From the NCBI GenBank assembly GCA_013177855.1, contig JABLYA010000001.1, positions 1,715,573 to 1,779,572 of the forward strand: DNA of 64,000 bases, given 5' to 3'. The notes under the pieces were generated by a model, which searched no databases, was not told the origin of the DNA, and saw only the letters and a list, made by a program, of their open reading frames with translations. Source of the DNA: Ignavibacteria bacterium (GTDB lineage: Bacteria; Bacteroidota; Ignavibacteria; Ch128b). The position numbers and the translations under genes were made by a program. This document shows positions 44,672-54,057 of the stretch, piece after piece; the stretch's first letter is position 1, and each line of letters opens with the position of its first letter.

Positions 44672-46222
44672 ATGGCAGAAGTTCGACCAGATGAAGTTTC
44701 AGCAATACTTAGAAAAGAACTTTCAGGTTTTGAATCTGAAGTGGATGTTTATGATGTAGGAACTGTTCTTGAGGTCGGAGATGGTATCGCCCGCATTTAT
44801 GGTTTATCAAAAGTTATGGCTAGTGAACTCGTTGAGTTTCCCAATGGTGTTTTTGGAATGGTTTTAAATCTTGAAGAAGATAATGTTGGCGCAATCTTAT
44901 TTGGTGATGATACCTTAATTAAAGAAGGCGATATCGTCAAAAGAACAAAAAGAGTTGCTTCGATCCCAGTTGGGGAAGAATTACTGGGACGAGTTGTTAA
45001 TCCACTTTGTCAGCCGCTTGATGGCAAAGGACCAATTAAGTCTAAACAATTTTTGCCAATAGAGAGGAAGGCTCTTGGTGTGATTTATCGTCAGCCAGTG
45101 AAAGAGCCCCTTCAAACTGGTCTTAAAGCCATTGATGGAATGATACCAATTGGACGAGGCCAACGAGAATTAATTATCGGAGATCGCCAAACAGGAAAAA
45201 CTGCCATTGCAATTGATACCATTATCAATCAAAAGTGGACACACACCGAAGAAGCAAAAAAATATGGTGTAAAACCAGTTTATTGTATTTATGTAGCAAT
45301 CGGACAAAAAGGTTCGTCAGTTGCACAAGTAGTCGCTAAACTTGAAGAAGAAGGTGCAATGGATTATACAACAGTTATTCTTGCAAGTGCAAGTGATCCA
45401 GCACCTATGCAGTTTATCGCTCCATATTCTGGCGCAACTTTAGGTGAATACTTCAGAGACAACGGAAAACACGCTCTTGTTATTTATGATGATTTATCAA
45501 AACATGCTCAAGCTTATCGTCAGGTTTCATTATTGTTAAGAAGACCGCCAGGAAGAGAAGCTTATCCTGGAGATATCTTCTATCTTCACAGCCGTTTACT
45601 TGAAAGAGCTTCAAAGTTGAGTGATGAACTTGGTGGCGGAAGCTTAACAGCTCTTCCTATCATTGAAACACAGGCTGGTGATGTTTCAGCTTACATTCCA
45701 ACAAATGTTATTTCAATTACTGATGGCCAAATTTACCTTGAACCGAACCTCTTCAATGCAGGTGTTAGACCAGCAATAAATGTCGGTATCTCTGTATCAA
45801 GAGTTGGAGGTAATGCTCAAATCAAAGCAATGAAAAAAGTTGCTGGAAGATTGAGATTGGATCTTGCTCAATATCGTGAACTTGAAGCATTTGCAAAATT
45901 TGGTTCCGATCTTGATCAGGCAACCCAAAGACAATTGAGAAGAGGTCAGAGACTTGTGGAATTATTAAAGCAGGATCAATACAAACCAATGCCTGTTGAA
46001 AAACAAGTTGTTTCCATTTTTTATGGAACAGCTGGTTATCTTGACCAGATTCCTGTTGCCGATGTCAGAAGATTTGAACAGGAAATCTTAGAATATATCG
46101 AATTGAAGCACAATGATATTTTCCTGGAAATCTTAGAAACAAAAGATCTATCAGATAAATTAATTGCAAGATTAAAACAAATCGGTGAAGAATTCTTAAA
46201 AACATTTAAGAAAAGCAGCTAA
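44672..46222 (+). CDS. atpA: F-type ATP synthase subunit alpha
   Basis: Non-catalytic nucleotide-binding subunit of F1. Walker A is [11 protein letters not shown], with LIIG before it. The signature [14 protein letters not shown] and the arginine-finger region are present ([10 protein letters not shown]). At 516 residues the length is normal. Its stop overlaps the atpG start (TAATGG at 46220-46225). The SD is AAGAGGTG. Confidence 0.97.
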   Translation: MAEVRPDEVSAILRKELSGFESEVDVYDVGTVLEVGDGIARIYGLSKVMASELVEFPNGVFGMVLNLEEDNVGAILFGDDTLIKEGDIVKRTKRVASIPVGEELLGRVVNPLCQPLDGKGPIKSKQFLPIERKALGVIYRQPVKEPLQTGLKAIDGMIPIGRGQRELIIGDRQTGKTAIAIDTIINQKWTHTEEAKKYGVKPVYCIYVAIGQKGSSVAQVVAKLEEEGAMDYTTVILASASDPAPMQFIAPYSGATLGEYFRDNGKHALVIYDDLSKHAQAYRQVSLLLRRPPGREAYPGDIFYLHSRLLERASKLSDELGGGSLTALPIIETQAGDVSAYIPTNVISITDGQIYLEPNLFNAGVRPAINVGISVSRVGGNAQIKAMKKVAGRLRLDLAQYRELEAFAKFGSDLDQATQRQLRRGQRLVELLKQDQYKPMPVEKQVVSIFYGTAGYLDQIPVADVRRFEQEILEYIELKHNDIFLEILETKDLSDKLIARLKQIGEEFLKTFKKSS

Positions 46223-47118
46223 TGGCAACTTTAAGAGAAATTAGAAGACGAATCATTGGAATTAAAAGCACGCAGCAAATCACGAAAGCAATGAAAATGG
46301 TTGCTGCTGCAAGATTGAGACGTGCTCAGGAAGCTATTTTAAATTTCAGACCTTATGCTAATACAATTTCTAACTTGCTAGACAATTTTGTTTCTAACAT
46401 TAATGATTACAATAATCCTTTACTTCATCCAAGAGAAGTAAATCGAGTTACAGTTGTAGTTGTTACAAGTGATCGTGGACTTTGTGGTTCGTTCAATACA
46501 AACTTGCTTCGTTATGCAGAAGATTTCATTAAAACAGAATTAAAGAGCTATCTTGACACAAAAAACCTTGATATTGTTTGTATTGGAAAGAAAGGGAATG
46601 ATTATTTTACTAAAAGAAATTATCCTGTTAAAAAAGGTTATGTTAATTTCTTTGCCAATCTTAATTATGAAAATGCGTTGGGTGTAATTCATTTTCTTGT
46701 CAATGAATATTTAATCGGAAATACTGATAAAGTAGTTTTTATCTATAATGAATTCAGATCAGTGATTAGTCAGGTTGTGAAACAGGTTCAAATTTTGCCA
46801 ATTGTGGTAGAGAAAAAAGAAGAAACGAATCAAGAAAAATATAAACCTATAATCGAGTTTATATACGAACCAACAAAAGAAAAAATTTTAGATACTCTTT
46901 TGCCAAAGTATTTAGAAGTTCAAATGTGGCGTATTATTCTTGAGTCAAACGCATCAGAGCAAGGTGCTCGAATGACTGCAATGGATAACGCCACTGAAAA
47001 TGCAAAAGAATTGCTAAAAATCTTAAGCCTATCTTATAATAGAGCACGTCAGGCGGCTATAACGAAAGAACTTCTGGAAATTGTTGCCGGCGCAGATGCT
47101 CTAAAAGAACAAGGGTAA
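46222..47118 (+). CDS. atpG: F-type ATP synthase subunit gamma
   Basis: Central rotor shaft. N-terminal ATLREIRRRIIGIKSTQQITKAMKMVAAARLRRA-type helix (given here only in part: TLREIRRRI and ITKAMKMVAA), the DRGLCGSFNTNL motif and the C-terminal helix SEQGARMTAMDNATENA. At 298 residues the length is normal. It is the last ATP synthase gene here: atpD and atpC are not behind it, so the beta and epsilon genes must lie elsewhere in the genome, as in other members of the Bacteroidetes/Chlorobi group. Confidence 0.96.
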   Translation: MATLREIRRRIIGIKSTQQITKAMKMVAAARLRRAQEAILNFRPYANTISNLLDNFVSNINDYNNPLLHPREVNRVTVVVVTSDRGLCGSFNTNLLRYAEDFIKTELKSYLDTKNLDIVCIGKKGNDYFTKRNYPVKKGYVNFFANLNYENALGVIHFLVNEYLIGNTDKVVFIYNEFRSVISQVVKQVQILPIVVEKKEETNQEKYKPIIEFIYEPTKEKILDTLLPKYLEVQMWRIILESNASEQGARMTAMDNATENAKELLKILSLSYNRARQAAITKELLEIVAGADALKEQG

Positions 47119-47190
47119 ACTTAGCTTCTACAATTATTAAAATTTCGAGCAATTCCTTAATTTTGTAGGCTTTAATCTAACTTTATTTTT

Positions 47191-48516
47191 ATGTTTGAAG
47201 AATTAACTCAAAAACTCGAAAGCGCTTTCAAAAAGATTCGCGGTCAGGGAAAGCTAACTGAAAAAAACATCTCTGATGCCCTACGTGAAGTACGTCGTAT
47301 TTTAATAGATGCAGATGTCAACTATAAAGTTGCTAAAGAGTTTATTGAGAAAGTAGAAAAGAAATCTCTCGGAAAAGAAGTTATTTCTTCGATTACTCCA
47401 GGCCAGTTGATCATTAAAATTATCAATGATGAATTAATTGATTTACTTGGAGGAACAACTTCTCCGCTTGTTTTCGCCAACACTCCGCCATCTATTTATT
47501 TACTTGCGGGATTGCAGGGCTCAGGCAAGACAACTTTCGCTGCAAAATTTGCTAATTATCTAAAGAAAGCTGGCTTAAAACCATTGCTTGTGGCTTGCGA
47601 TATTTACCGTCCAGCTGCTGTTGAGCAATTAAAACAATTGGGTAAGCAAATTAATGTTGAAGTATTTCATCAAGATAAAAACGCAGTCGAAATTGCCAAA
47701 TATGCAATCGAGTATGCAAAAGAAAATGGTTTTAATGCAATCGTAATTGATACCGCTGGCCGTCTTCATATTGATGAAGAAATGATGGAAGAAATTGCAA
47801 AGATAAAAGATGTAACGAAACCAACAGAGACATATTTTGTCGTTGATTCGATGACTGGTCAGGATGCAGTAAATACTGCTAAAGCTTTTCATGACAAAAT
47901 AAATTATGATGGAATTGTCCTCACCAAACTTGACGGTGATACCAGAGGTGGATGCGCTCTTTCGATTCGTGCTGTTGTGAATAAACCCATAAAATTTGTC
48001 AGCCTTGGTGAAAAATTAGATTCCATTGAAGTATTTCATCCTGACAGAATGGCATCAAGAATTCTGGGTAAAGGGGACATTGTAACTTTAGTTGAAAAAG
48101 CACAAAGCGCATTTGAAGAGAAAGAAGCAAAAAAGTTAGAAGAAAAACTTCGTTCAAACAAATTCGATTTTGAAGATTTTAGAGATCAATTAAGAATTAT
48201 CAAAAGGCTTGGCTCACTTTCGCAAATTCTCTCAATGATACCTGGATTATCCTCAATACAAAAAAATGTACAGGTCGATGAAAAAGCTTTCGTAAAAGTT
48301 GAAGCAATAATAAATTCGATGACAAAAGAAGAGCGACGCAATCCAAGAATTTTGAACGCAAGTCGAAAAAGAAGAATTGCTAAAGGCAGCGGAACAAGTA
48401 TACAAGAAGTAAACAGATTGGTTAAACAATTTGAAGAAATGCAGAAAATGATAAAAAAGTTAAACAATATGGATTTTAATAAAGCATTTCGTAATTTTAA
48501 TTTGAAATTAAATTAA
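47191..48516 (+). CDS. ffh: Signal recognition particle protein Ffh (SRP54)
   Basis: GTPase that targets nascent membrane proteins with 4.5S RNA. It has an N domain (1-90), a G domain with GLQGSGKTTFAAKFA (P loop, about 107), DTAGRLHIDEEMM, TKLDGDTRGGCAL, and an M domain from about 300 with the signal-peptide and RNA-binding helices (MTKEERRNPRILNASRKRRIAKGSGT). At 441 residues the length is normal. No SD is obvious before the ATG. rpsP follows after 21 bases. Confidence 0.97.
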   Translation: MFEELTQKLESAFKKIRGQGKLTEKNISDALREVRRILIDADVNYKVAKEFIEKVEKKSLGKEVISSITPGQLIIKIINDELIDLLGGTTSPLVFANTPPSIYLLAGLQGSGKTTFAAKFANYLKKAGLKPLLVACDIYRPAAVEQLKQLGKQINVEVFHQDKNAVEIAKYAIEYAKENGFNAIVIDTAGRLHIDEEMMEEIAKIKDVTKPTETYFVVDSMTGQDAVNTAKAFHDKINYDGIVLTKLDGDTRGGCALSIRAVVNKPIKFVSLGEKLDSIEVFHPDRMASRILGKGDIVTLVEKAQSAFEEKEAKKLEEKLRSNKFDFEDFRDQLRIIKRLGSLSQILSMIPGLSSIQKNVQVDEKAFVKVEAIINSMTKEERRNPRILNASRKRRIAKGSGTSIQEVNRLVKQFEEMQKMIKKLNNMDFNKAFRNFNLKLN

Positions 48517-48537
48517 GAATCATATGGAGGATAAACT

Positions 48538-48948
48538 TTGGCAGTAAAGTTAAGATTGCAAAGATTAGGTAAAAAGAAACAACCATTCTATCGAATAGTT
48601 GCAGCTGATTCCCGTTCACCAAGGGATGGAAAGTTTATTGAGGTTGTTGGAACATACAATCCTCGAACCAACCCACCCGAAGTGCTTATCAAAGAAGATA
48701 AAGCAATAAAGTGGTTAAAAAACGGTGCACAGCCAACTGATACTGTAAGAAGTCTTTTTAGAAAAGAAGGTATTTTGCTTAAATATCATCTAATGAGAAA
48801 AAAAGTTGAACCAGAAAAAATTGAAGAAGCTTTACAACAATTCAAAGCAAGACAGGAAGAAAAGCTTAAAAAGTTAGCAGAACAACCAAAAGCTAAAAAG
48901 AAAAAGAAAGGTGCATCAGAAGTAAAAGGTGCAGCTTCTGAGGGATAA
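48538..48948 (+). CDS. rpsP: 30S ribosomal protein S16
   Basis: Small-subunit assembly protein. The N-terminus [20 protein letters not shown] and [13 protein letters not shown] are diagnostic. The core takes about 82 residues; the remaining 54 form a charged, Lys-rich tail ([12 protein letters not shown]) typical of the Bacteroidetes/Chlorobi group. The start is TTG 48538, with TGGAGG 7 bases upstream. Confidence 0.97.
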   Translation: MAVKLRLQRLGKKKQPFYRIVAADSRSPRDGKFIEVVGTYNPRTNPPEVLIKEDKAIKWLKNGAQPTDTVRSLFRKEGILLKYHLMRKKVEPEKIEEALQQFKARQEEKLKKLAEQPKAKKKKKGASEVKGAASEG

Positions 48949-48979
48949 GGCAGAAGCTGAAATTTTCTGAGCCTCTGCC
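48949..48979 (+). promoter_or_regulatory. Intra-operon hairpin between rpsP and khpA
   Basis: GGCAGA (48949-48954) / TCTGCC (48974-48979), extended inwards by GCT/AGC with mismatches, directly follows the rpsP stop. No T run follows, so it is more likely an RNA-stability or attenuation element than a terminator. Confidence 0.35.
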
Positions 48980-49018
48980 TGTGCACAGTTATTGCACCCC
49001 AATTTGGAGGGAAATACA

Positions 49019-49255
49019 ATGAAAGAATTCGTCGAAATGATGGCGAAATACCTCGTTGATAAGCCGGATGGGGTACAGGTCGAGGAAAAAGAAGTTACTG
49101 AAAATAAGATTGTCTTGACCCTTAAAGTTGCAAAAGAAGATATCGGTAAAGTTATTGGAAAGCAGGGCAAGACGGCTCAGGCAATGAGGGTACTTCTTAC
49201 AGCAGTTGCTGCTAAAGATGGTAAAAGAGCCATCTTGGAAATTGCTGATAAGTAG
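49019..49255 (+). CDS. khpA: KH-domain RNA-binding protein KhpA
   Basis: Small single KH-domain RNA chaperone (KhpA/YlqC family). The GXXG loop is VIGKQGKTAQAMR. From ATG 49019, which has TTGGAGGG 8 bases upstream, it is 78 residues, the usual length; the frame is open back to TTG 48992, without SD. The order rpsP-khpA-rimM-trmD-rplS is conserved in many bacteria. Confidence 0.93.
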   Translation: MKEFVEMMAKYLVDKPDGVQVEEKEVTENKIVLTLKVAKEDIGKVIGKQGKTAQAMRVLLTAVAAKDGKRAILEIADK

Positions 49256-49268
49256 TCTTTACTTTTAA

Positions 49269-49784
49269 ATGATTTTAATCGGAAAAATTGTTGGTCCTCA
49301 TGGTATTAAGGGGACTGTTAAAGTAAAACCTTTTACTGATTTTCTGGAAAGGTTTGAAAAAGGTAATCTTGTAAAAATTGAAATTGATAATTCGCTCTTT
49401 GAATTTTTGATTGAAGAATCTTTTCCGCATAAAAATTTTATTTGCATAAAATTAAAAGGAATTGACAGTATTGACTCTGCATTGAGGCTGAAAGAAAAAA
49501 ATATTGTCATTGCTGAAGATGAATTACGAAAGCTGGATGAAGATGAATATTATATCCATGATTTGATTGGGCTTTTAGTGATTGATGAAAACGGAATTGA
49601 AATTGGTAAAATTGTGGATGTAATTTCTCTTGCTTCAAATGATATTTATGAAATAGAATTAAGAGATAAAAGGAAAGTTTTTTATCCAGCTGTTAAAGAT
49701 TACATTGATGAAATTAACATCGAAAAAAAATTTATAAGAATTAAAAACTACGAAGGATTTTTTGATACAAATGATGCGATTTGA
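49269..49784 (+). CDS. rimM: 16S rRNA processing protein RimM
   Basis: Ribosome maturation factor for the 30S head, binding S19. The N-terminal ILIGKIVGPHGIKGTVKVKPFTD is diagnostic (motif shown in part: GKIVGPHGIKG). The PRC-barrel half contains EYYIHDLIGLLVIDENG and ends IEKKFIRIKNYEGFF. At 171 residues the length is normal. It overlaps trmD. Confidence 0.94.
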   Translation: MILIGKIVGPHGIKGTVKVKPFTDFLERFEKGNLVKIEIDNSLFEFLIEESFPHKNFICIKLKGIDSIDSALRLKEKNIVIAEDELRKLDEDEYYIHDLIGLLVIDENGIEIGKIVDVISLASNDIYEIELRDKRKVFYPAVKDYIDEINIEKKFIRIKNYEGFFDTNDAI

Positions 49785-50424
49785 TTTAATTTCTGCAGTG
49801 CCTGAGATTTTGGAAAGCCCTATCAATTATAGTATTATAAAAAGAGCAAGAGAGAAAGGGATAGTTGAAATTCATCTTCATAACTTGCATGATTATGGTA
49901 TAGGAAGATATCGACAGATTGATGATAAACCTTATGGCGGTGGAAGTGGAATGGTTTTAATGCCGGAACCAATTTATAAATGCGTAAAAAAACTGCAAGC
50001 TGAAAGAAATTACGATGAGATTATTGTGACTTCAGCTAAAGGCGAAATTTTTACGCAGAAAGAAGCAAAGAGATTGTCTTTACTGAAAAATGTAATTATC
50101 ATTTGCGGACATTATAAAGGGATTGATCAGAGAGTAATAGATTTATTTAATGCGAAAGAGATTTCGATCGGAAAATTTGTCTTGAGTGGTGGCGAACTTC
50201 CTGCACTGGTGATTGTCGATGCGGTTGTAAGACTTTTACCAGGTGCATTAGGTGACAGCGAATCAGCTTTGACTGATTCTTTCATTGATGATGATTATGT
50301 TGAGCCGCCGATTTATACAAGACCGCAAGATTTTTTGGGTTTGAAAGTTCCTGAAGTTTTAGTTTCAGGAGATCATAATAAAATTAGAGAGTGGAAAGAA
50401 AAATATTCAACAAAGATTGATTAA
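49774..50424 (+). CDS. trmD: tRNA (guanine-37-N1)-methyltransferase TrmD
   Basis: SPOUT methyltransferase making m1G37 in tRNAs that read codons starting with C, protecting against frameshifts. Features are [12 protein letters not shown] at the start, [17 protein letters not shown], the knot segment [26 protein letters not shown] (given in part as SGGELPALV) and the C-terminal helical tail. At 217 residues it is slightly short compared with E. coli (255). ATG 49774 fits the family start; ATG 49771 is one codon upstream. It overlaps rimM by 11 bases. Confidence 0.95.
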   Translation: MRFDLISAVPEILESPINYSIIKRAREKGIVEIHLHNLHDYGIGRYRQIDDKPYGGGSGMVLMPEPIYKCVKKLQAERNYDEIIVTSAKGEIFTQKEAKRLSLLKNVIIICGHYKGIDQRVIDLFNAKEISIGKFVLSGGELPALVIVDAVVRLLPGALGDSESALTDSFIDDDYVEPPIYTRPQDFLGLKVPEVLVSGDHNKIREWKEKYSTKID

Positions 50425-50446
50425 AAAATTTAATGGAGATGAGAAA

Positions 50447-50785
50447 ATGAACAAATTAGATAAAGTTAAACAGATGCAGCTTCGGACTGATCTTCCTAAA
50501 TTCAAACCTGGAGATAGAATTAATGTTCACTTCAGAGTGATCGAAGGAGATAAAGAAAGAATTCAGCAATTTGAAGGAGATGTAATTTCAATTCGTGGAA
50601 GTGGAATTGATCAAACTTTCACAGTAAGAAAAATTTCAAGCGGTGTTGGAGTGGAAAGAATTTTTCCAATGCACTCACCAAGAATTGCAAAAATAGAAAT
50701 TGTCAGAGAAGGAAAAGTTAGAAGAGCAAAACTTTATTACTTAAGAAAACTTTCTGGAAAAGCTGCAAAGATAAAATCAAAGTAA
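50447..50785 (+). CDS. rplS: 50S ribosomal protein L19
   Basis: Large-subunit protein at the subunit interface. Diagnostic stretches are [34 protein letters not shown] and [15 protein letters not shown]. At 112 residues the length is normal, starting at ATG 50447 with TGGAGATGAG upstream; the frame is open to 50417 without a start that fits. It ends at a terminator shared with the convergent minus-strand operon. Confidence 0.97.
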   Translation: MNKLDKVKQMQLRTDLPKFKPGDRINVHFRVIEGDKERIQQFEGDVISIRGSGIDQTFTVRKISSGVGVERIFPMHSPRIAKIEIVREGKVRRAKLYYLRKLSGKAAKIKSK

Positions 50786-50803
50786 CCTGGTATTTAAAAA
50801 AGC

Positions 50804-50835
50804 AAAAGGCTATCAAATACTTGATAGCCTTTTTT
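50804..50835 (+). terminator. Strong terminator after rplS, probably bidirectional
   Basis: AAAAGGCTATCAA (50804-50816) / TTGATAGCCTTTT (50821-50833), with a 4-base loop, is followed by TTTGTTTT; the other arm begins with a run of A, so a T run also follows on the minus strand. It lies between convergent rplS (+) and the second serA (-). Confidence 0.9.
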
Positions 50836-50854
50836 GTTTTAAATGGATCAAATA

Positions 50855-52039
50855 TTAAAGAGCTACGTGAGAGACGCTTAAGATATTTTCATTATTTTTA
50901 ATTTGATTTAACAATTCCTGAGGCAATGGCTCTCTTAATTTCATAGTGCAGCACGCAACAATCCCGCCTTCGAAAATCACATTTTCAATTTCTTCAATAT
51001 TAATGTTTGCCTCACGAATTATATTTAAGACAGATGCAAGAACTCCCGGTTTATCATAATGTTTAACAACAAGCTGATGCTTTGCATCAGTAATTTTAGC
51101 TCGGTTAACCCAATGAGCAATCACACCACTGGTTAAATAATCTTTAATAATTCTTACTGTTTCTTCTGCAACAGCATTTTGAGCTTGCTCGGTTGATGCA
51201 CCAATATGGTGAGTTACATAAATATTTGGATTTGATTGAAGTTTTGAACTGACTGTGCCGGATTTACTTTCAGGTTCGTCTTTAAATACGTCAAGTGCGG
51301 CTCTTATCTTTTTATTTTCAACTGCCCAGAGCAGAGCATCTTCATCAACAATTTCTGCACGTGAGGTATTTATAAACAAAGCACCGTCTTTCATATAACT
51401 GAACATTTTTTGATCAAATAAATTTCTTGTCTGGTCAGTAAGTGGAAGATGAACTGAGACAACATCACACATAGGGAGTAATTGATCCATTTCGGAAAAA
51501 TCTTTAATTGCTACTCCTTCAATTCTTGAAATATCTTTTCCATAAACATTCATTCCAAGAGCAAGTGCTCTTTTTGCAACTTCTTTACCGATATTACCAA
51601 CACCTATAATTCCAAGTGTCCTTCCATAAAGTCCTTGAGCTTTAGAATATTTATCTTTATTCCAGATTCCATTTCTGAAGTCGATAACATTATCCGGTAT
51701 CCAGCGATCAAGTGCAATCATAAGTCCAATTGTTAATTCTGCAACAGCAATTGCGTTTTTGCCGGGGCAATTACTTACATAAATTCCTTTTCTATTTGCA
51801 GCAGCAATGGCAATATTGTTTACGCCAGCACCAGCCCGAACAATTAATGAAAGGTTTTTGCTTTCGTAAATAGTTTTTTCATTTACTACCGTTGATCGAA
51901 CAACTAAAATATCAACTTCTTTTGCTGCTTCTGGTAAATCGTTCTCTCCTAATTTAGGATTATAAATTACTTCAAGTCCTAAGTTCTTGAGTTCTTCAAT
52001 ATATTTTTCTGGAAATTTATCAGCTATAAGAACTTTCAT
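50855..52039 (-). CDS. D-3-phosphoglycerate dehydrogenase, short form with ACT domain
   Basis: 2-hydroxyacid dehydrogenase of the SerA family. GAGVNNIAI, the Rossmann glycine motif IIGVGNIGKEVA, NTSRAEIVDEDAL and the catalytic His in THHIGASTEQAQ are visible; ACT domain at the end (HYDKPGVLASVLNIIREANI). At 394 residues it has no intervening domain, unlike the 528-residue serA at 26248. It starts after GGGAGGTTAAA. As the last gene of a minus-strand operon with adenosine deaminase and urocanate hydratase, it may serve in amino-acid catabolism or in a second route to serine. The two paralogues are only distantly similar. Confidence 0.9.
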   Translation of the reverse strand: MKVLIADKFPEKYIEELKNLGLEVIYNPKLGENDLPEAAKEVDILVVRSTVVNEKTIYESKNLSLIVRAGAGVNNIAIAAANRKGIYVSNCPGKNAIAVAELTIGLMIALDRWIPDNVIDFRNGIWNKDKYSKAQGLYGRTLGIIGVGNIGKEVAKRALALGMNVYGKDISRIEGVAIKDFSEMDQLLPMCDVVSVHLPLTDQTRNLFDQKMFSYMKDGALFINTSRAEIVDEDALLWAVENKKIRAALDVFKDEPESKSGTVSSKLQSNPNIYVTHHIGASTEQAQNAVAEETVRIIKDYLTSGVIAHWVNRAKITDAKHQLVVKHYDKPGVLASVLNIIREANINIEEIENVIFEGGIVACCTMKLREPLPQELLNQIKNNENILSVSHVAL

Positions 52040-52056
52040 TTTAACCTCCCAAGAAT

Positions 52057-53718
52057 TTATTTCAACATTGGAATTTTAATATTAAATTTTTTAGCATTAT
52101 CAATTGCTCTTTGATAACCTGCATCGGCATGACGAACAATTCCCATTCCCGGATCGTAAGTCAAAACTCTTTGAAGTTTTTCATCCGTTTCTTTTGTTCC
52201 ATCGGCTACTATAACCATTCCAGCATGAATTGAATATCCCATTCCAACTCCACCACCATGATGAACAGATACCCAACTTGCTCCACCGATTGTATTTAAC
52301 AAAGCATTGAGTATGGGCCAATCAGCAATTGCATCACTGCCATCAAGCATTCCTTCGGTTTCACGGTTTGGTGAGGCAACAGAGCCACAATCGAGATGAT
52401 CTCTTCCAATCACAATTGGAGCTTTAACTTTTCCTTCTCGAACGAGTTGGTTAAATATCAATCCCATCTTTGCTCTTTCACCATAACCGAGCCAACAAAT
52501 TCTTGCTGGTAATCCTTGAAACTTCACATGTTCTTGAGCGAGCTTAATCCATCTCACAAGGGATTTATTTTCTGGGAATGTATTTATGACAGCTTCATCA
52601 GTCACATAAATATCTTGCGGATCTCCTGATAATGCTGCCCATCTAAATGGACCTTTTCCATCACAGAAAAGTGGGCGAATACATTCTGGAACAAAACCGG
52701 GAATATCGAAAGCGTTTTTCACACCGTTTGCAAACGCTTCTCCGCGAATGTTATTTCCATAGTCGAAAGTTATTGCACCTTTCTTCTGAAATTCAAGCAT
52801 TGCTTGAAGATGAATCACAATTGACTGCTTTGCCATCTGAATGTATCTATCAGGATCAGTTTTTCTAAGTTTTAATGCTTCTTCATAAGGAATTCCATTG
52901 GGAACATATCCATTTAAAGTGTCGTGTGCGGATGTCTGGTCAGTTAAAACATCAGGTATAATTCCTCTTCTTAAAATTTCAGGTAAAACATCAGCTGCAT
53001 TTCCAAGAAGTCCAACTGATAAAGCTTTTTTTTCTTTTTTTGCTTTTAAAACCAATTCAAGAGCTTCATCAAGATTTTCGCTCATCACATCGAGATATCC
53101 TGTTTTCAATCTTTTTTCAATTCTTGCTCTATCGACTTCAACACCTAAAAACGCAGCGCCATTCATTTTAGCGGCGAGCGGTTGAGCTCCTCCCATTCCA
53201 CCAAGTCCAGATGTGAGTAAAAATTTTCCACTCAAAGTTCCATCAAAATATTTTTCTGCACAGGCTGCAAATGTTTCGTAAGTTCCCTGTAAAATTCCTT
53301 GTGTTCCGATGTAAATCCAGCTTCCTGCGGTCATCTGACCATACATAATCAAGCCAAGTGCTTCCAGTCTTCGAAACTCATCCCAGGTTGCCCACTTTGG
53401 AACAAGCATTGAATTGGAAATGATTACTCTTGGCGCAAGCGTATGAGTTTTCCAAACTGCAACTGGTTTTCCTGATTGAATTAGTAAAGTTTCGTCATTG
53501 TCTAAATTTTTTAATTCGCGAACTATCGCATGATAACAATCCCAATTTCTAGCGGCTTTGCCGATCCCGCCGTAAACAACTAATTCCTCAGGTTTCTCTG
53601 CAACTTCTGGATCAAGATTGTTCATCAACATTCTAAGAGCAGCTTCTTGAATCCAGCCTTTTGTGTTGAGTTGAGAACCTCGAGGAGCTCTGATTGGTTC
53701 GTATTTAAAATTTGTCAT
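52057..53718 (-). CDS. hutU: Urocanate hydratase
   Basis: Second step of histidine degradation, converting urocanate to imidazolone propionate with tightly bound NAD+. Diagnostic stretches are [50 protein letters not shown] and the late [15 protein letters not shown]. At 553 residues the length is normal. hutH, hutI and hutG are not in this window, so the pathway is either split or used only partly. It lies 2 bases behind an orphan gene and 17 bases before the short serA. Confidence 0.96.
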   Translation of the reverse strand: MTNFKYEPIRAPRGSQLNTKGWIQEAALRMLMNNLDPEVAEKPEELVVYGGIGKAARNWDCYHAIVRELKNLDNDETLLIQSGKPVAVWKTHTLAPRVIISNSMLVPKWATWDEFRRLEALGLIMYGQMTAGSWIYIGTQGILQGTYETFAACAEKYFDGTLSGKFLLTSGLGGMGGAQPLAAKMNGAAFLGVEVDRARIEKRLKTGYLDVMSENLDEALELVLKAKKEKKALSVGLLGNAADVLPEILRRGIIPDVLTDQTSAHDTLNGYVPNGIPYEEALKLRKTDPDRYIQMAKQSIVIHLQAMLEFQKKGAITFDYGNNIRGEAFANGVKNAFDIPGFVPECIRPLFCDGKGPFRWAALSGDPQDIYVTDEAVINTFPENKSLVRWIKLAQEHVKFQGLPARICWLGYGERAKMGLIFNQLVREGKVKAPIVIGRDHLDCGSVASPNRETEGMLDGSDAIADWPILNALLNTIGGASWVSVHHGGGVGMGYSIHAGMVIVADGTKETDEKLQRVLTYDPGMGIVRHADAGYQRAIDNAKKFNIKIPMLK

Positions 53719-53720
53719 AG

Positions 53721-54056
53721 CTATTGTTTGAAATGTCTATTTAAGATTGATTCATATTGTTTGAGAAGAGGTTTATAAAGCCATCGTAAAAAGAAAACAG
53801 ATTTTTTAATTTTTTCTTGTAACAGCTTTGCATTTTCTTTTAATTGAAGTTCTAATCTTTTTACTTCTTCTTTAGTGAGTCTAATTGGTGATTGTGATGA
53901 AGCCAATTTGTCACTTAAGCTTTTATAAATTCTAACTTCTGCGATATATCTGTTATCACCTTCAATTTGGCGAAGGATTTGTTTGACCATTGTGGAAAGA
54001 AGTTTCTTCTCAGATGAATCAAATTCGAAATTGTAATTTTTAAATAATGGTTTCAT
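53721..54056 (-). CDS. Uncharacterised 111-residue protein between add and hutU
   Basis: I do not recognise it. It has no signal peptide or membrane segment. It appears mostly helical and basic (about 50-111: [25 protein letters not shown]). The start of the protein reads [21 protein letters not shown]. It sits between add and hutU with gaps of 1 and 2 bases, so it is a genuine operon member translated together with them. A small accessory or regulatory protein is possible, but I give no function. Confidence 0.72.
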   Translation of the reverse strand: MKPLFKNYNFEFDSSEKKLLSTMVKQILRQIEGDNRYIAEVRIYKSLSDKLASSQSPIRLTKEEVKRLELQLKENAKLLQEKIKKSVFFLRWLYKPLLKQYESILNRHFKQ

Positions 54057-54057
54057 A

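Noticed and set aside
47119-47190. Weak hairpin CTACAA / TTGTAG between atpG and ffh
   Set aside because: Short interrupted stem with a long AT-rich loop; not convincing as a terminator, although the operon boundary is plausible here.
52898-53185. 95-codon ORF antisense to hutU
   Set aside because: Entirely inside a highly conserved enzyme gene; no start signals or recognisable domain.
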